Below the pieces are notes generated by a model. The model worked only from the letters and a program-made list of their open reading frames with translations. It was not told the origin of the DNA and made no database searches. Position numbers and translations under genes: made by a program. A stretch of 64,000 bases of DNA from the IMG/VR virus record IMGVR_UViG_3300017971_000213, positions 1 through 64,000 of that record. One strand, written 5' to 3'. How positions within the stretch are numbered: position 1 is the first letter of the stretch; every line of letters begins with the position of its first letter. Of the stretch, positions 7,753 to 16,012 are shown in pieces. This stretch comes from a virus.

Positions 7753-8328
7753 CTACCACCTCCGCGCAGAAGCAGACGTGCTGTCACCCCAGTTGTCGCG
7801 CACGTACATCCACGCCCGGAGCAACACGATGATGAGATCACGGAGGTCCCGTTGCTGGATGAAGAACTCCCTCTCCCGATCTCCCGCTCCGTTAACGTAC
7901 TCCCTCCAGCAACACACCGAGAAGGAGGTCACCTCTCCTTCCTCGGTGGCCACAAGCTCCGCGACCACCGACCCTTTGCTGAACTCCTTGAGAGACGTAA
8001 CGTCCTGCATGACCGCAGAGGGCTCAAGCTCCTTGAGACCTGAGCAGGAGCTGCCGGACATCTCCGGCACTTCACGTGCGCCGTCACCGTCACGCATCTC
8101 CTTGTGACGCTCAGAGATGTAGGTCATCGCTTCCACGACCGACATCACCATCAACGGAATATTGGGGACTCGGGTGAACGGAGAAAAATACCGAGCAGTA
8201 CCCTCTACACACTCCGTGGCGCACACGACATCGAAGAACACCTTCTGCGCCGACCCTACATACTTGTGGTAGACCTCGACAACCACCCCCGAATCACCAA
8301 ACTCAGCGACTTTCACAGAATCCACCAT
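7753..8328 (-). CDS. Hypothetical protein in the replication operon
   Basis: I do not recognise this 191-residue protein. It is mixed alpha/beta with an acidic, Gly/Ser-rich linker (about 78-98, DGDGAREVPEMSGSS) between two halves. The C-terminal half has helical segments (RDLIIVLLRAWMYVRDNW). There is no signal peptide, zinc motif or nucleotide-binding loop. It is translationally coupled at both ends: its ATG overlaps the upstream stop (TGATG) and its stop abuts the polymerase start. This suggests co-expression with, and perhaps accessory function to, the polymerase and clamp. Confidence 0.7.
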   Translation of the reverse strand: MVDSVKVAEFGDSGVVVEVYHKYVGSAQKVFFDVVCATECVEGTARYFSPFTRVPNIPLMVMSVVEAMTYISERHKEMRDGDGAREVPEMSGSSCSGLKELEPSAVMQDVTSLKEFSKGSVVAELVATEEGEVTSFSVCCWREYVNGAGDREREFFIQQRDLRDLIIVLLRAWMYVRDNWGDSTSASARRW

Positions 8329-9020
8329 CAGCCGTCACCCTTACCTTTACGGAGGTTCTCCACATCGACGCGTCGGACGTATGCGGCGCGATCTACGAGA
8401 ATCTTCTCGATTTTCCCCTTCTTGACAAGGTTGAACATCGCCACATGAGTCAAACCTTGCATCCGGGCCGCTTCCGCAACAGTCACCAACTCGTTTCCGT
8501 CGTCGTCACGGAGCTTCTTAGGGGTTGATGGGGCAGCTTGAGCCTCTTCGGGTTCTTCGGTCTCTATCTCCAGGTCCATCTGCGCCTTGTCCTTGGGGGC
8601 TTCTTCGGACTCAACAACCTCAAGCTGACCCTCGCGAAGGACGTGACGCTCCATAACCAGATCGTACAACTCCTGGAAGCTCAGCTCTCGCAGGTTATGC
8701 TTAACGCATGACAAGAACTTCTTCCGCTTAGAAAAACCTATACCCAACCTCACGCCGTAAACGGCCAAACAGAAGTGGTGCACGTCACAGGTAATGTCGC
8801 AAGGACGACCTATGATGTTACCACACTTAGGACACTTCTGACCGCCGTCCATGGGGGCCAAGATGTTACAGATGTGACTCTCTAGCTGAGGATCAGAGAA
8901 GCACTCCCGTCCGATGACTTCCTCCCCGAGCCTAGAGGAGTAGTGCCGGTTCATCTCCTTCAGCACATCCTCGTCGAGGAGTACTTTCGGTGCTACCTTG
9001 GGCTTCTCGTTGCTCGACAC
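8328..9020 (-). CDS. Zinc-ribbon protein with C-terminal helix-turn-helix
   Basis: This 230-residue protein has an N-terminal zinc-ribbon-like module (CPKCGN with later Cys and His residues, about 62-85). An acidic Glu/Pro linker follows (about 145-170). The C-terminal winged helix, VTVAEAARMQGLTHVAMFN then KILVDRAAYVRRVDVENLR, is of the excisionase/MerR type. The GTG start at 9020 is supported by AGGAGG five bases upstream, right after the clamp stop. It probably binds DNA. Being wedged between clamp and polymerase genes, it could be a transcription cofactor or a replication accessory protein. Its DNA target is not known. Confidence 0.65.
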   Translation of the reverse strand: MSSNEKPKVAPKVLLDEDVLKEMNRHYSSRLGEEVIGRECFSDPQLESHICNILAPMDGGQKCPKCGNIIGRPCDITCDVHHFCLAVYGVRLGIGFSKRKKFLSCVKHNLRELSFQELYDLVMERHVLREGQLEVVESEEAPKDKAQMDLEIETEEPEEAQAAPSTPKKLRDDDGNELVTVAEAARMQGLTHVAMFNLVKKGKIEKILVDRAAYVRRVDVENLRKGKGDG

Positions 9021-9029
9021 GACTACCTC

Positions 9030-10178
9030 CTAGACGGGCGCCTTGATGAGAAGAGTAACGTCGGCTCCAGTCTCATCGGTGATGACCAGAGACGTCTCGT
9101 CCTTGTCATAGAAAACCAAATGCTCCTGATGGAGCTTCATCGAGTTGATCGCTCGGTTCTTGTGAACCCTGAAGGGGATCATGTCGGTCGCTCCCCCCAC
9201 AAGGCACTCTACCAACTCCTGAACCTCGCACCCGTTGTGCGTCTTGGCGCTCACGCTCCACACCGGGTTTCCGCTCGACCCTATACCGGACACCGAGAAC
9301 ACTACCAGCGACTCCTCGGTACCCACCACAGTCGACACCAGGTCCAGCACTTCCAAGAACCTCTTTTTGTTGAAAACGTACTTCCTGCCGGCAGGATCGA
9401 TCTGCATTACCCCCGATTGAAGACCCAACGCGTCGGCGTAACATATTGGCAGATCGTCATAGAGCTTCGGGGTGAGTACGATCACGGAACTGCGTAACTG
9501 GTAGCCGAACATGTTCGAAGAGAAGAAAAAGTTCTGCACCTCGTCCTTGAACACTTGAAGTGCCTTCGACTGGGAGAACGGCAACACGTGCCGGGCACCC
9601 GACCACGGCGCATCGTCCCAGAGAGACAGAGTAGGGTGTGCGCACAACCGAACAGCGGTTTCGCTGAACTTGACGACACGGCACAGACCTTCAACGGTGT
9701 TGTCAATCAGTATGCCCGAAAACCTGGGCGTCTCACCGATAGATCCCCCGCAAGTCACAATAGACTGAGCGAGCCACAGAATCGACTCAGTGTCCTCCTG
9801 ACGGAGACACGACAGCTCCGGTAGAGCCGGCTGCTTGACGTACGACGCGGCAGGGAACTTGACGGAGATGTTGTCCTCGACGACCAAGAGGAAGTTTTTA
9901 CGAGGCGTGAACTTGATCTTACTCCCCTCGTAGAGCCTCTTGAAAAGAGCAACGAACTTGGGCGACTCGACCCCCATGTTGAAGGTCTTGCCACCTTCCA
10001 CAGGGTGAGAGGCGAACACCACGGCTTCGGAGTCCTGGGAGAACAGGTAGAAGTTGGTACCATCGTACGAGATGTACACATAGTCGTTCTTGGGACTACA
10101 CTTCTCGATAGCCCGACAAAAATCAAAACCGAACTTGTAGTCGACAACGAAGCTGGAGCCGTCAACACTTACTAGCAT
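9030..10178 (-). CDS. dnaN: Sliding clamp, DNA polymerase III beta-subunit-like
   Basis: This 382-residue protein matches beta-clamp length (about 366-380) and three-domain layout. Recognisable segments include RFSGILIDN with GLCRVVKFSETAVRLC in domain 2. Domain 3 has YVFNKKRFLEVLDLV, SLVVFSVSGIGSSGNP and the closing strands NSMKLHQEHLVFYD and SLVITD. It would tether the family A polymerase and is loaded by the DnaX-like protein. The usual C-terminal MPMRL-like end is replaced by LLIKAPV. The start codon overlaps the end of the sigma-like gene by 7 bp. Sequence similarity is weak by eye, but the pattern and the clamp-loader neighbour support it. Confidence 0.75.
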   Translation of the reverse strand: MLVSVDGSSFVVDYKFGFDFCRAIEKCSPKNDYVYISYDGTNFYLFSQDSEAVVFASHPVEGGKTFNMGVESPKFVALFKRLYEGSKIKFTPRKNFLLVVEDNISVKFPAASYVKQPALPELSCLRQEDTESILWLAQSIVTCGGSIGETPRFSGILIDNTVEGLCRVVKFSETAVRLCAHPTLSLWDDAPWSGARHVLPFSQSKALQVFKDEVQNFFFSSNMFGYQLRSSVIVLTPKLYDDLPICYADALGLQSGVMQIDPAGRKYVFNKKRFLEVLDLVSTVVGTEESLVVFSVSGIGSSGNPVWSVSAKTHNGCEVQELVECLVGGATDMIPFRVHKNRAINSMKLHQEHLVFYDKDETSLVITDETGADVTLLIKAPV

Positions 10179-11020
10179 ACCTGGTCTGCCTTGATGTAGA
10201 TGGGCTCACAGCCCTTCTTCTCCGGATACAACTTGTGCACGACACTCACTGTCCTAGAGATCTCCCGACGAGCCACCTCGATCCTGCGGTAGGACATCCC
10301 TAAACGACGGGAAAGGGCCACGTCGGTCGCCCCAGGATCATCACAGAGGCTCTCCAGCACACCCTGCGCGGTCAAGGAGATGCGCTCAGAGATATTGCGG
10401 ACCAAACGGGCTGCCTCGATCCTCACCTCCGGCTCAGGGCCACCGTCAGTCAAGTGCTCCAGCACCTCGTCCCCCGTGGGGTGCTCGAAAGAACTCAGCC
10501 CACCCTCAGCCCGAGAGTCCCCGGCGTACTCCGGAAAGTCGACGTCTACGTGATGCGCGAACCCACCCTCCCCGGCATCGTAGCCGCGTTTTTCCGTCCG
10601 AGTCGACTTGACCAGGTTGAATGCCTTCCCGAGAAGACGGTTATATAGCAACGACTCTATTTTTGCGGTCTTCACGACCTCTACAGAGGACTCGTCCACC
10701 CAGATTTCCTCTGGGACCTTTGTCGTTCGGGGAGTAGAGAGGAGGACCGCGCGTCCGTCTTTGCGCAGCATGTGGTACAGGCGACGATTCCTCCGAAAAA
10801 GAGGGGATCTGTACAGCTCCATGACGTCTGCAACAGAAAGAAGCAGTTCACCGAGAACCTCCTCCTCTGGCAGAAACGTCGACTTCGCCGTGTCCACCGT
10901 CAACCTGAAGATCAGGCCACGCCACTTCTGGACCGCTAGAGCCAGACCAGGATGCTCGTCGTGTAGACGACGGATGACCTGATCGATGACTACCAAGGCA
11001 GAACGCTGACGATTCTTCAC
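10172..11020 (-). CDS. Sigma-factor-like protein with C-terminal HTH
   Basis: This is a 282-residue protein. The N-terminal 110 residues are helical and basic, with an arrangement reminiscent of sigma region 2 (DTAKSTFLPEEEVLGELLLSV, about 43-63). An acidic, disordered middle follows (about 155-200). The C-terminal helix-turn-helix resembles sigma region 4 (SLTAQGVLESLCDDPGATDVALSRRLGMSYRRIEVARRE in two parts). It overlaps the primase gene by 4 bp upstream and the clamp gene by 7 bp downstream. A phage sigma factor, for example for late genes, is the favoured reading. A generic HTH regulator is the alternative. No key residue proves RNA polymerase binding. Confidence 0.4.
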   Translation of the reverse strand: MKNRQRSALVVIDQVIRRLHDEHPGLALAVQKWRGLIFRLTVDTAKSTFLPEEEVLGELLLSVADVMELYRSPLFRRNRRLYHMLRKDGRAVLLSTPRTTKVPEEIWVDESSVEVVKTAKIESLLYNRLLGKAFNLVKSTRTEKRGYDAGEGGFAHHVDVDFPEYAGDSRAEGGLSSFEHPTGDEVLEHLTDGGPEPEVRIEAARLVRNISERISLTAQGVLESLCDDPGATDVALSRRLGMSYRRIEVARREISRTVSVVHKLYPEKKGCEPIYIKADQVC

Positions 11021-11994
11021 AGTCCCTCCGTACGTGACCGCACCTGCGCCAACCTGGAAGCGGAGAGCGCCCCTGGGTCTTCGTCCTTCTCAAGATGAAC
11101 CAAAGCAGGATCTAGCCCGAACGCACACAACTCGTCGTAGATCTTACGACCGTAGTCGACCACCTTGCCGTTCCTCTTCTGAACAACAGCATCCCCGTCC
11201 ATGCACACGACAAGCTTCACCCCGAGACGCACCGAAAGATCCCGCAACCGATTCAGCTGAGCTGCGCTGGCTTCCTTGGTGAACAACCCCACCGCTTCGC
11301 AACCCAGCTTCGCCATGTTCCAGACATCGCTCGGACCTTCTACGACCCACAGCTCACCAGACGTACCGGAGACGAGCCAACCTCCGTAGAGAACGTTCTG
11401 GATGGGGGAACCCGTTGGGGTTCTCCACCGCAGCTTGGCGTCAGGATTCAGATACCGGACCTGGAACGTGATGTACGCCCCGTTTAGATCGTAAACAGGA
11501 ACCACGATGGAGTCCCCAATGAAGATGCCCGCACTGTCTCCGCTACGTCCGTACAAGAGACCAAAACGACCAACTATCTCCGGACCAATCCCCCTCTCGG
11601 TCAGGTACGCCACAGACACGATGGGTTCTACCTGGGGGGCCTGCGGAAACTCACTGATCCAGTAGTTTCGCTTCTTCTCCGGATGGGCAGCAAGGAGGGC
11701 TTCGATGTCTGGGGTGACCTGGGTGACACGGAGGTCCCGGTACACCTGAGCCCAGCTCTCGATCCCCTCCATGAGCTTGTAGAAGTACGCGAACGACCCC
11801 CTGACGCCACAACGCGGAGAACCGCATACAAAAACGCCACGGTCTATATCTATGCTGAACGACGGAGAATTGTCGTCATGGAAAGGGCACTGGGTGTGTA
11901 GCTGGCCGCCAGAACTAGGCGTTTTATCAGGGAACTTCGAAAGTATATACCCACGAACGTCCAAAAAACACCTACCAGACACGTAGAGACTCAC
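11017..11994 (-). CDS. DNA primase, DnaG/TOPRIM type
   Basis: This 325-residue primase makes RNA primers for replication. An N-terminal zinc site is formed by Cys36, His39, Cys57 and Cys62 (QCPFHDD ... CGSPRC). The TOPRIM domain has Glu219 and Asp223 (VVEGPSDVW) and the metal-binding Asp266-x-Asp268 (VCMDGDAV). The core PVYDLNGAYITFQVRYL segment is also typical. It lacks the helicase-binding C-terminal domain of bacterial DnaG and has no fused helicase; the helicase is the separate upstream gene. It is the first gene after the 12.0-kb gap with promoter-like signals, so primase, sigma-like, clamp and polymerase genes likely share one transcript. Confidence 0.93.
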   Translation of the reverse strand: MSLYVSGRCFLDVRGYILSKFPDKTPSSGGQLHTQCPFHDDNSPSFSIDIDRGVFVCGSPRCGVRGSFAYFYKLMEGIESWAQVYRDLRVTQVTPDIEALLAAHPEKKRNYWISEFPQAPQVEPIVSVAYLTERGIGPEIVGRFGLLYGRSGDSAGIFIGDSIVVPVYDLNGAYITFQVRYLNPDAKLRWRTPTGSPIQNVLYGGWLVSGTSGELWVVEGPSDVWNMAKLGCEAVGLFTKEASAAQLNRLRDLSVRLGVKLVVCMDGDAVVQKRNGKVVDYGRKIYDELCAFGLDPALVHLEKDEDPGALSASRLAQVRSRTEGL

Positions 11995-12005
11995 ATAGCG
12001 TGAGC

Positions 12006-12039
12006 ACTATACCTAGCACATACAAAAAGGGGCTGTCAA
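12006..12039 (-). promoter_or_regulatory. Promoter-like signals upstream of primase (TTGACAG element)
   Basis: The 73-bp gap (11995-12068) holds a perfect TTGACA (12034-12039) and, downstream on the minus strand, TATAGT (12006-12011). The spacing is 22 bp, too long for a standard sigma-70 pair, so either one box is unused or a different factor reads them. The sequence TTGACAGCCCC resembles the elements in two other gaps (21.75 and 22.28 kb). Confidence 0.5.
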
Positions 12040-12052
12040 GAAAAATCCACTG

Positions 12053-12077
12053 AACAAAAGAACGGTACCTAAGTACC
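12053..12077 (-). terminator. Weak terminator-like hairpin at the helicase stop
   Basis: On the minus strand a 5-bp stem GGTAC with loop TTAG and partner GTACC overlaps the helicase stop codon and is followed by GTTCTTTTG. The stem is short and the T tract is broken, so termination would be partial at best. Confidence 0.3.
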
Positions 12078-13415
12078 CGTTATGTATGGATTTATCTTAA
12101 CTGCATGAGCCCAGAGACGGTGAAGTTCCCTAGAAATCGTCATCCGGGGCAAATCCGCGTCCAAAACAACCTCCGGTATAGTGATAGACCCTCCCCGGAC
12201 GAACTGAGGACTGAGAACGATGATCCCCTCCGCCTTCTCCTCATCGGTCTGATCGATGGCAATACTCAGATCGAGAGCCCTGGAGATGTCCGTGCTGAGA
12301 CCACGATGCTTCAAGCCGATACGCTCGACCGTTGCGCCTTCCATGTTCGCCTGAGAGGCCACGAAAAGCGGAACCGAGAACTTCTCGGCATGCCGCTTGA
12401 GGTCCCACACGATCTGCTTTTGGTCACGGCGCTCTTCACGGAAAGAACGGCTAGGCGCAATAATGTTCAGGTAGTCCCACACTTCGACATCCGGAATCCA
12501 ACCTTCTTTCACGCGGAAGTGTTCCAGCTCTGACTCGATGTCCGGGACGGTCGTCTCCTCCGGAGTTGCCTTGATGACCTTCAGCCGATTACCCCACGTG
12601 CTCATCCACCGGAAGGTGGCATCCATGGCGTCCTTCTCTGCCTGTGTCAGCAGGAGGCCGGAGACGCGTTCGTAGTTCAGCTCACTGAACATAGCGTCAT
12701 AGCGGTCCATGGTCATCTCCTGGGAGTTCTCGTACGTCACATGCAGGACGTTGAAACCCTGCAAGAGCGTCGAGTACCCCATCGCGTTCAAGAAGATGGA
12801 CTTGTACCGCTTGAAGGGGGCGAGAAAATCGACAAGCATCGGAGCGCGGATGGTGAACTGCGCGTCCAGACCTTGAATACCGGTAAGCACCCGTGGACTT
12901 GTCGCCGGGTTGTCACGGAGGACACGACGACGCTCGACACGCTCCTCGTAGGTCGACGCGTAGTCGACAATTTCCAACTGAGAACCCTCCACGACACGGC
13001 GACCTTCGAGGACAGCCTCGTGCAGCTCGTCGAAGAGAAAATCAATGCGAGAAGTCCGAGCGAACCCCTCATAGGCCGACCGCGTCTTAGTGTTGGCGAC
13101 ACAGTACGCCACGTAGGCCCGGAATCGATCCGAAGCATCCTGCTCGAACGTAAGTTGCTTCGCGTACAGATTCCAGATCTGGAGACGGTGCTTCTCCCGA
13201 ACGTCTTCGTCCTCAAGGGACAAAAACTCCTGCTCCATGAAGTCCCACACCGGAGGACTCCAGTCGCGCTCACGAAGGAGCTTCACCATCCACTGGTAGG
13301 ACTCGACCTGGAAGTGCTCGGGCTGCGTAGAGTGAAGGACGTCCGGATCGATAACGCCTGACCGCTGAACAACGGCGGCCAGGAACTCCTCCTCTACGCG
13401 AACATCGATTTTCAT
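12069..13415 (-). CDS. Replicative DNA helicase, DnaB-like, with degenerate P-loop
   Basis: This 448-residue protein has a DnaB-like N-terminal domain (EEEFLAAVVQRSGVIDPDVL, about 8-27), a linker, and a RecA-like ATPase core. The expected Walker A is APFKRYKS (199-206), which keeps the Lys-Ser pair but lacks the conserved glycines. Glu229 in VTYEN matches the catalytic Glu region, and Asp314 in EVWDYLNII matches Walker B. Later, SQANMEGATVERIGLKHRGLSTDISRALD matches the family's SQ and DIS...A segments when read in pieces. ATG 13415 overlaps the loader's stop (ATGA) and is preferred over the GTG three codons upstream. Its neighbours, loader and primase, support replicative helicase function. 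Whether ATPase activity is intact is uncertain. Confidence 0.8.
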   Translation of the reverse strand: MKIDVRVEEEFLAAVVQRSGVIDPDVLHSTQPEHFQVESYQWMVKLLRERDWSPPVWDFMEQEFLSLEDEDVREKHRLQIWNLYAKQLTFEQDASDRFRAYVAYCVANTKTRSAYEGFARTSRIDFLFDELHEAVLEGRRVVEGSQLEIVDYASTYEERVERRRVLRDNPATSPRVLTGIQGLDAQFTIRAPMLVDFLAPFKRYKSIFLNAMGYSTLLQGFNVLHVTYENSQEMTMDRYDAMFSELNYERVSGLLLTQAEKDAMDATFRWMSTWGNRLKVIKATPEETTVPDIESELEHFRVKEGWIPDVEVWDYLNIIAPSRSFREERRDQKQIVWDLKRHAEKFSVPLFVASQANMEGATVERIGLKHRGLSTDISRALDLSIAIDQTDEEKAEGIIVLSPQFVRGGSITIPEVVLDADLPRMTISRELHRLWAHAVKINPYITGT

Positions 13416-14155
13416 ACCGGCCACTCACTCATGCCATCAGCGGTTCTGAAGTCCTCGCCGCCCCCGACCTCTACCTGCCGAAAAACACGACCCCCAATGA
13501 CGCCGTCAGGACGAATCTCCAGCACCGAGTCCAGAACACCACCGTAGAACCCCGAAAGACTCGACGGGGCATAGTTGGAAGTGATGATGGTGGGGAGCCG
13601 ATGATCGAGCCGGTGGTGCATGATACGGTGCAGCATCGTAATGTTGGACTCTTTTTTCCAGTCTGCACTACGGGACTCCGTCCCGAGGTCATCGATAACG
13701 AGGACAGACGCGCGCCACGTCTCTTCGTCCCAACCCCTGCGCTCTTTCTCGCACATGGCGTGAATGTTCTCGAAAGCATAGGTACGGCGGGGATCGTAGT
13801 TCTCAGTCTTCGACAACGTCCACAAGAGCACGTACAGCAGGTAGTGCGCCAAGGTGGTCTTCCCGCGACCGTTCTCTTTCGAGAAGATGTACAGACACAG
13901 CCCCTTCGACATCACCTCGAAAGGGTTGTAGAGAAAGTACTGAACCGCTTCCGCACCGTTCTCTATCATCGGGAGTTGGTACTGAGGTGAGCTAACCAGG
14001 TCCAGGGTGTGCTCGTGGAAACCACCCCCTACGAGACGGTTGAACGCCCGAAACTTGATCGCACACGCACACAGCTCGTCACCGAGGTAACCCGTACCTC
14101 GGCACGCAGGACAATCGCGCTGGATCTTGATTCGCAGCGGTGACCAGTCGCTCAT
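13412..14155 (-). CDS. DnaC-like helicase loader AAA+ ATPase
   Basis: This 247-residue protein has an N-terminal zinc knuckle (Cys15, Cys18, Cys29, Cys31; CPACRGTGYLG) and an AAA+ domain. The AAA+ domain shows Walker A SKENGRGKT (92-100), Walker B VLVIDDLGTE (Asp155, Asp156), and the sensor-1 region PTIITSNY. This matches the DnaC/DnaI/IstB group that delivers DnaB to single-stranded DNA. Its gene overlaps the helicase gene by 4 bp, as expected for a loader-helicase pair, and overlaps the Nudix gene upstream by 4 bp. Confidence 0.92.
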   Translation of the reverse strand: MSDWSPLRIKIQRDCPACRGTGYLGDELCACAIKFRAFNRLVGGGFHEHTLDLVSSPQYQLPMIENGAEAVQYFLYNPFEVMSKGLCLYIFSKENGRGKTTLAHYLLYVLLWTLSKTENYDPRRTYAFENIHAMCEKERRGWDEETWRASVLVIDDLGTESRSADWKKESNITMLHRIMHHRLDHRLPTIITSNYAPSSLSGFYGGVLDSVLEIRPDGVIGGRVFRQVEVGGGEDFRTADGMSEWPV

Positions 14156-14856
14156 TCCTCGGACAACTCCTTCAGCGTCTTAGAAGACTCCGAGTGGGAG
14201 ACTCCATGAGCTTCCTGCCACGCCACAAGCGCGTTCACAACGATCTGAGACCACCCCTCCAGAACCCGCAAGCGGTGAAGTTCCTTCAACGGAAGCCACC
14301 GAAGGTTCTTCCCCTCAGACAGCATCTGTAGGCGCTGAGAGTCCCCCAGATCGACCTGTGCCTCCAATATGAGCCCAAGATGGACCCTCCCCACCTCGTC
14401 GCTCTCGTCATACAGGATACCCCTCACTCGCAGCTTATCGTGCAGAACAGAGCTGGCCGGAAAATGCTTACCGCCGTCCACGTACACCAACTCCTCGTCG
14501 ATCTCCCGGAGTGCCGCGTGGTACACCATCCGCTTCCAAAAAGTCTGCGCGTCGTCCTTGTTGATGTGGCCCCCGATACCGATGGAGTGCTTGGCGTCCA
14601 GACGGGATTCTCGGCCACCGGACCGTTGGTAGGTCAGGAACATTCCGTCGCAGGAAATGACGTTGTACGGGATGACCTGCTTGTACTGCGGACTCTTCTC
14701 TGCCTCGTCCCGGTCCACGAAGAACGCCCCCGACAGGAGACCCCAAAAAGCCTCGACAGCCTCATCCCCGAACACCAACGGGCTATCCGCGAGTCCCGGC
14801 ACCAGATTCAGTTCACTCTCCTTGATCACCCACACCCACTCTCGCTCGTTGGTCAT
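14152..14856 (-). CDS. Nudix-family hydrolase
   Basis: This 234-residue protein contains a Nudix-box-like segment. GIGGHINKDD (93-102) is followed by ALREIDEELVYV, with Arg117, Glu118, Glu121 and Glu122 in the REUxEE positions. The G-to-REU spacing is longer than the classical 23-residue box. Such proteins hydrolyse nucleoside diphosphates linked to another moiety and in phages may sanitise or adjust nucleotide pools. The ATG at 14856 is preferred over 14871 because it overlaps the previous stop (ATGA) and has GGAGGA nine bases upstream. The exact substrate cannot be read from sequence. Confidence 0.75.
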   Translation of the reverse strand: MTNEREWVWVIKESELNLVPGLADSPLVFGDEAVEAFWGLLSGAFFVDRDEAEKSPQYKQVIPYNVISCDGMFLTYQRSGGRESRLDAKHSIGIGGHINKDDAQTFWKRMVYHAALREIDEELVYVDGGKHFPASSVLHDKLRVRGILYDESDEVGRVHLGLILEAQVDLGDSQRLQMLSEGKNLRWLPLKELHRLRVLEGWSQIVVNALVAWQEAHGVSHSESSKTLKELSEE

Positions 14857-16004
14857 CCTCTTTTCCTCCATCGAACATCACGGATCGCCCGATACGGTGA
14901 CACGTTGATCCCGACGTCGTTCCAGATGTCGGGATAAAGACCCCACTTGCTGTACTCCTCCCACGTTGGCGAACCTGACAACAGCCGAGCGTCGTCCCAC
15001 GAGTGCTTGAACTCCACAAAGTTCTCCGGGAGGCACGAAATGCACAGATACTTGTTGTTGGCGTAGTGACGCTTGCCCCGACGCTGCGTGCCATCCGAAT
15101 AGTAATAGTACCCGTCCGCACGGATAGAAACTATCTGAGATGCGTCCTCGGAGTCGTCCGAAGAGGGCCTCCACCCCTTGGGGATGCAAGAATCTGGAAA
15201 GTCGCACTCAGCTGACAACCCCAAAAACTCCCGAATCGGGCGCCACGGATCGTTCTGGGTCTTCTTCAGAACTCTCATATCGGGGTCAAGGGCGTTGACG
15301 TTCACTATCGCCATGATGCCTACGTGATCGTCGGGACTGATCTCGACGCACCTAGAGAACTTCTGCTGAAGCCACCACAAGTAGTCGACACCCTCCGCTT
15401 TGAGAGAACGGATACGGTCGGTGATTCTGTGGTAGAGCACCAGGTACTTCTTCGGAGCACGTTTCCCGGAAGAAAACGACTTCGGCTCCGGACCCACAAA
15501 AACGCCTTTCCCGAAGTACGCCCGGCGTCGATGCTCGATCTGCAAGCGGATGAACTCCAGCATGAAGAACGCCACCTCGTCGACAGCCTCCCGAGAACCA
15601 GCGTGCTCCCGGAATTTCTCGAACCACGTCCAGTGGATACGCTGGTTGAGAAGCAGCGTCGGACGTTCCCACATCTCGTAGGGCGTCATCAAGCACGACA
15701 AGACCAGGTAGGACTTCCAGTGAACGTCCATCTCGTCCATCCGATAGAGGAACATCCGAAAGTTGTCGCGCTTGATCTTCAGGTACTTGTAAGGGTCCTC
15801 CTCGTGCCATGGCTTCATCAGCCCCGAGTACCCCATGTAGGCCCACATCTGCCCCGAGAGTTCGATGATCTCCGGAAAAATGGGGTCTGGGTCTGGGCGT
15901 GTGGTCTTGTCAAAATAGATCGGAGACAGCCCTTGCTCGGACGCCTTCAAAATAGGGTGACCGTGGAGATCAGTACGCACCATCTGGTCCAGGAACTCGT
16001 TCAC
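14853..16004 (-). CDS. Hypothetical protein between helicase genes
   Basis: I do not recognise this 383-residue protein. It is rich in Trp, Tyr and charged residues. The N-terminal two thirds look helical (LSGQMWAYMGYSGL, RIHWTWFEKFREHAG). The C-terminal third has Cys-containing strands (YLCISCLPENFVEF, and DFPDSCIPKGW) that may form a small zinc or disulphide site. No nucleotide-binding motif is visible. It starts with GTG at 16004 behind GAGG and is coupled to the Nudix gene. The operon position suggests a DNA metabolism role, but nothing in the sequence fixes it. Confidence 0.75.
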   Translation of the reverse strand: MNEFLDQMVRTDLHGHPILKASEQGLSPIYFDKTTRPDPDPIFPEIIELSGQMWAYMGYSGLMKPWHEEDPYKYLKIKRDNFRMFLYRMDEMDVHWKSYLVLSCLMTPYEMWERPTLLLNQRIHWTWFEKFREHAGSREAVDEVAFFMLEFIRLQIEHRRRAYFGKGVFVGPEPKSFSSGKRAPKKYLVLYHRITDRIRSLKAEGVDYLWWLQQKFSRCVEISPDDHVGIMAIVNVNALDPDMRVLKKTQNDPWRPIREFLGLSAECDFPDSCIPKGWRPSSDDSEDASQIVSIRADGYYYYSDGTQRRGKRHYANNKYLCISCLPENFVEFKHSWDDARLLSGSPTWEEYSKWGLYPDIWNDVGINVSPYRAIRDVRWRKRG

Positions 16005-16012
16005 ACTTCACC

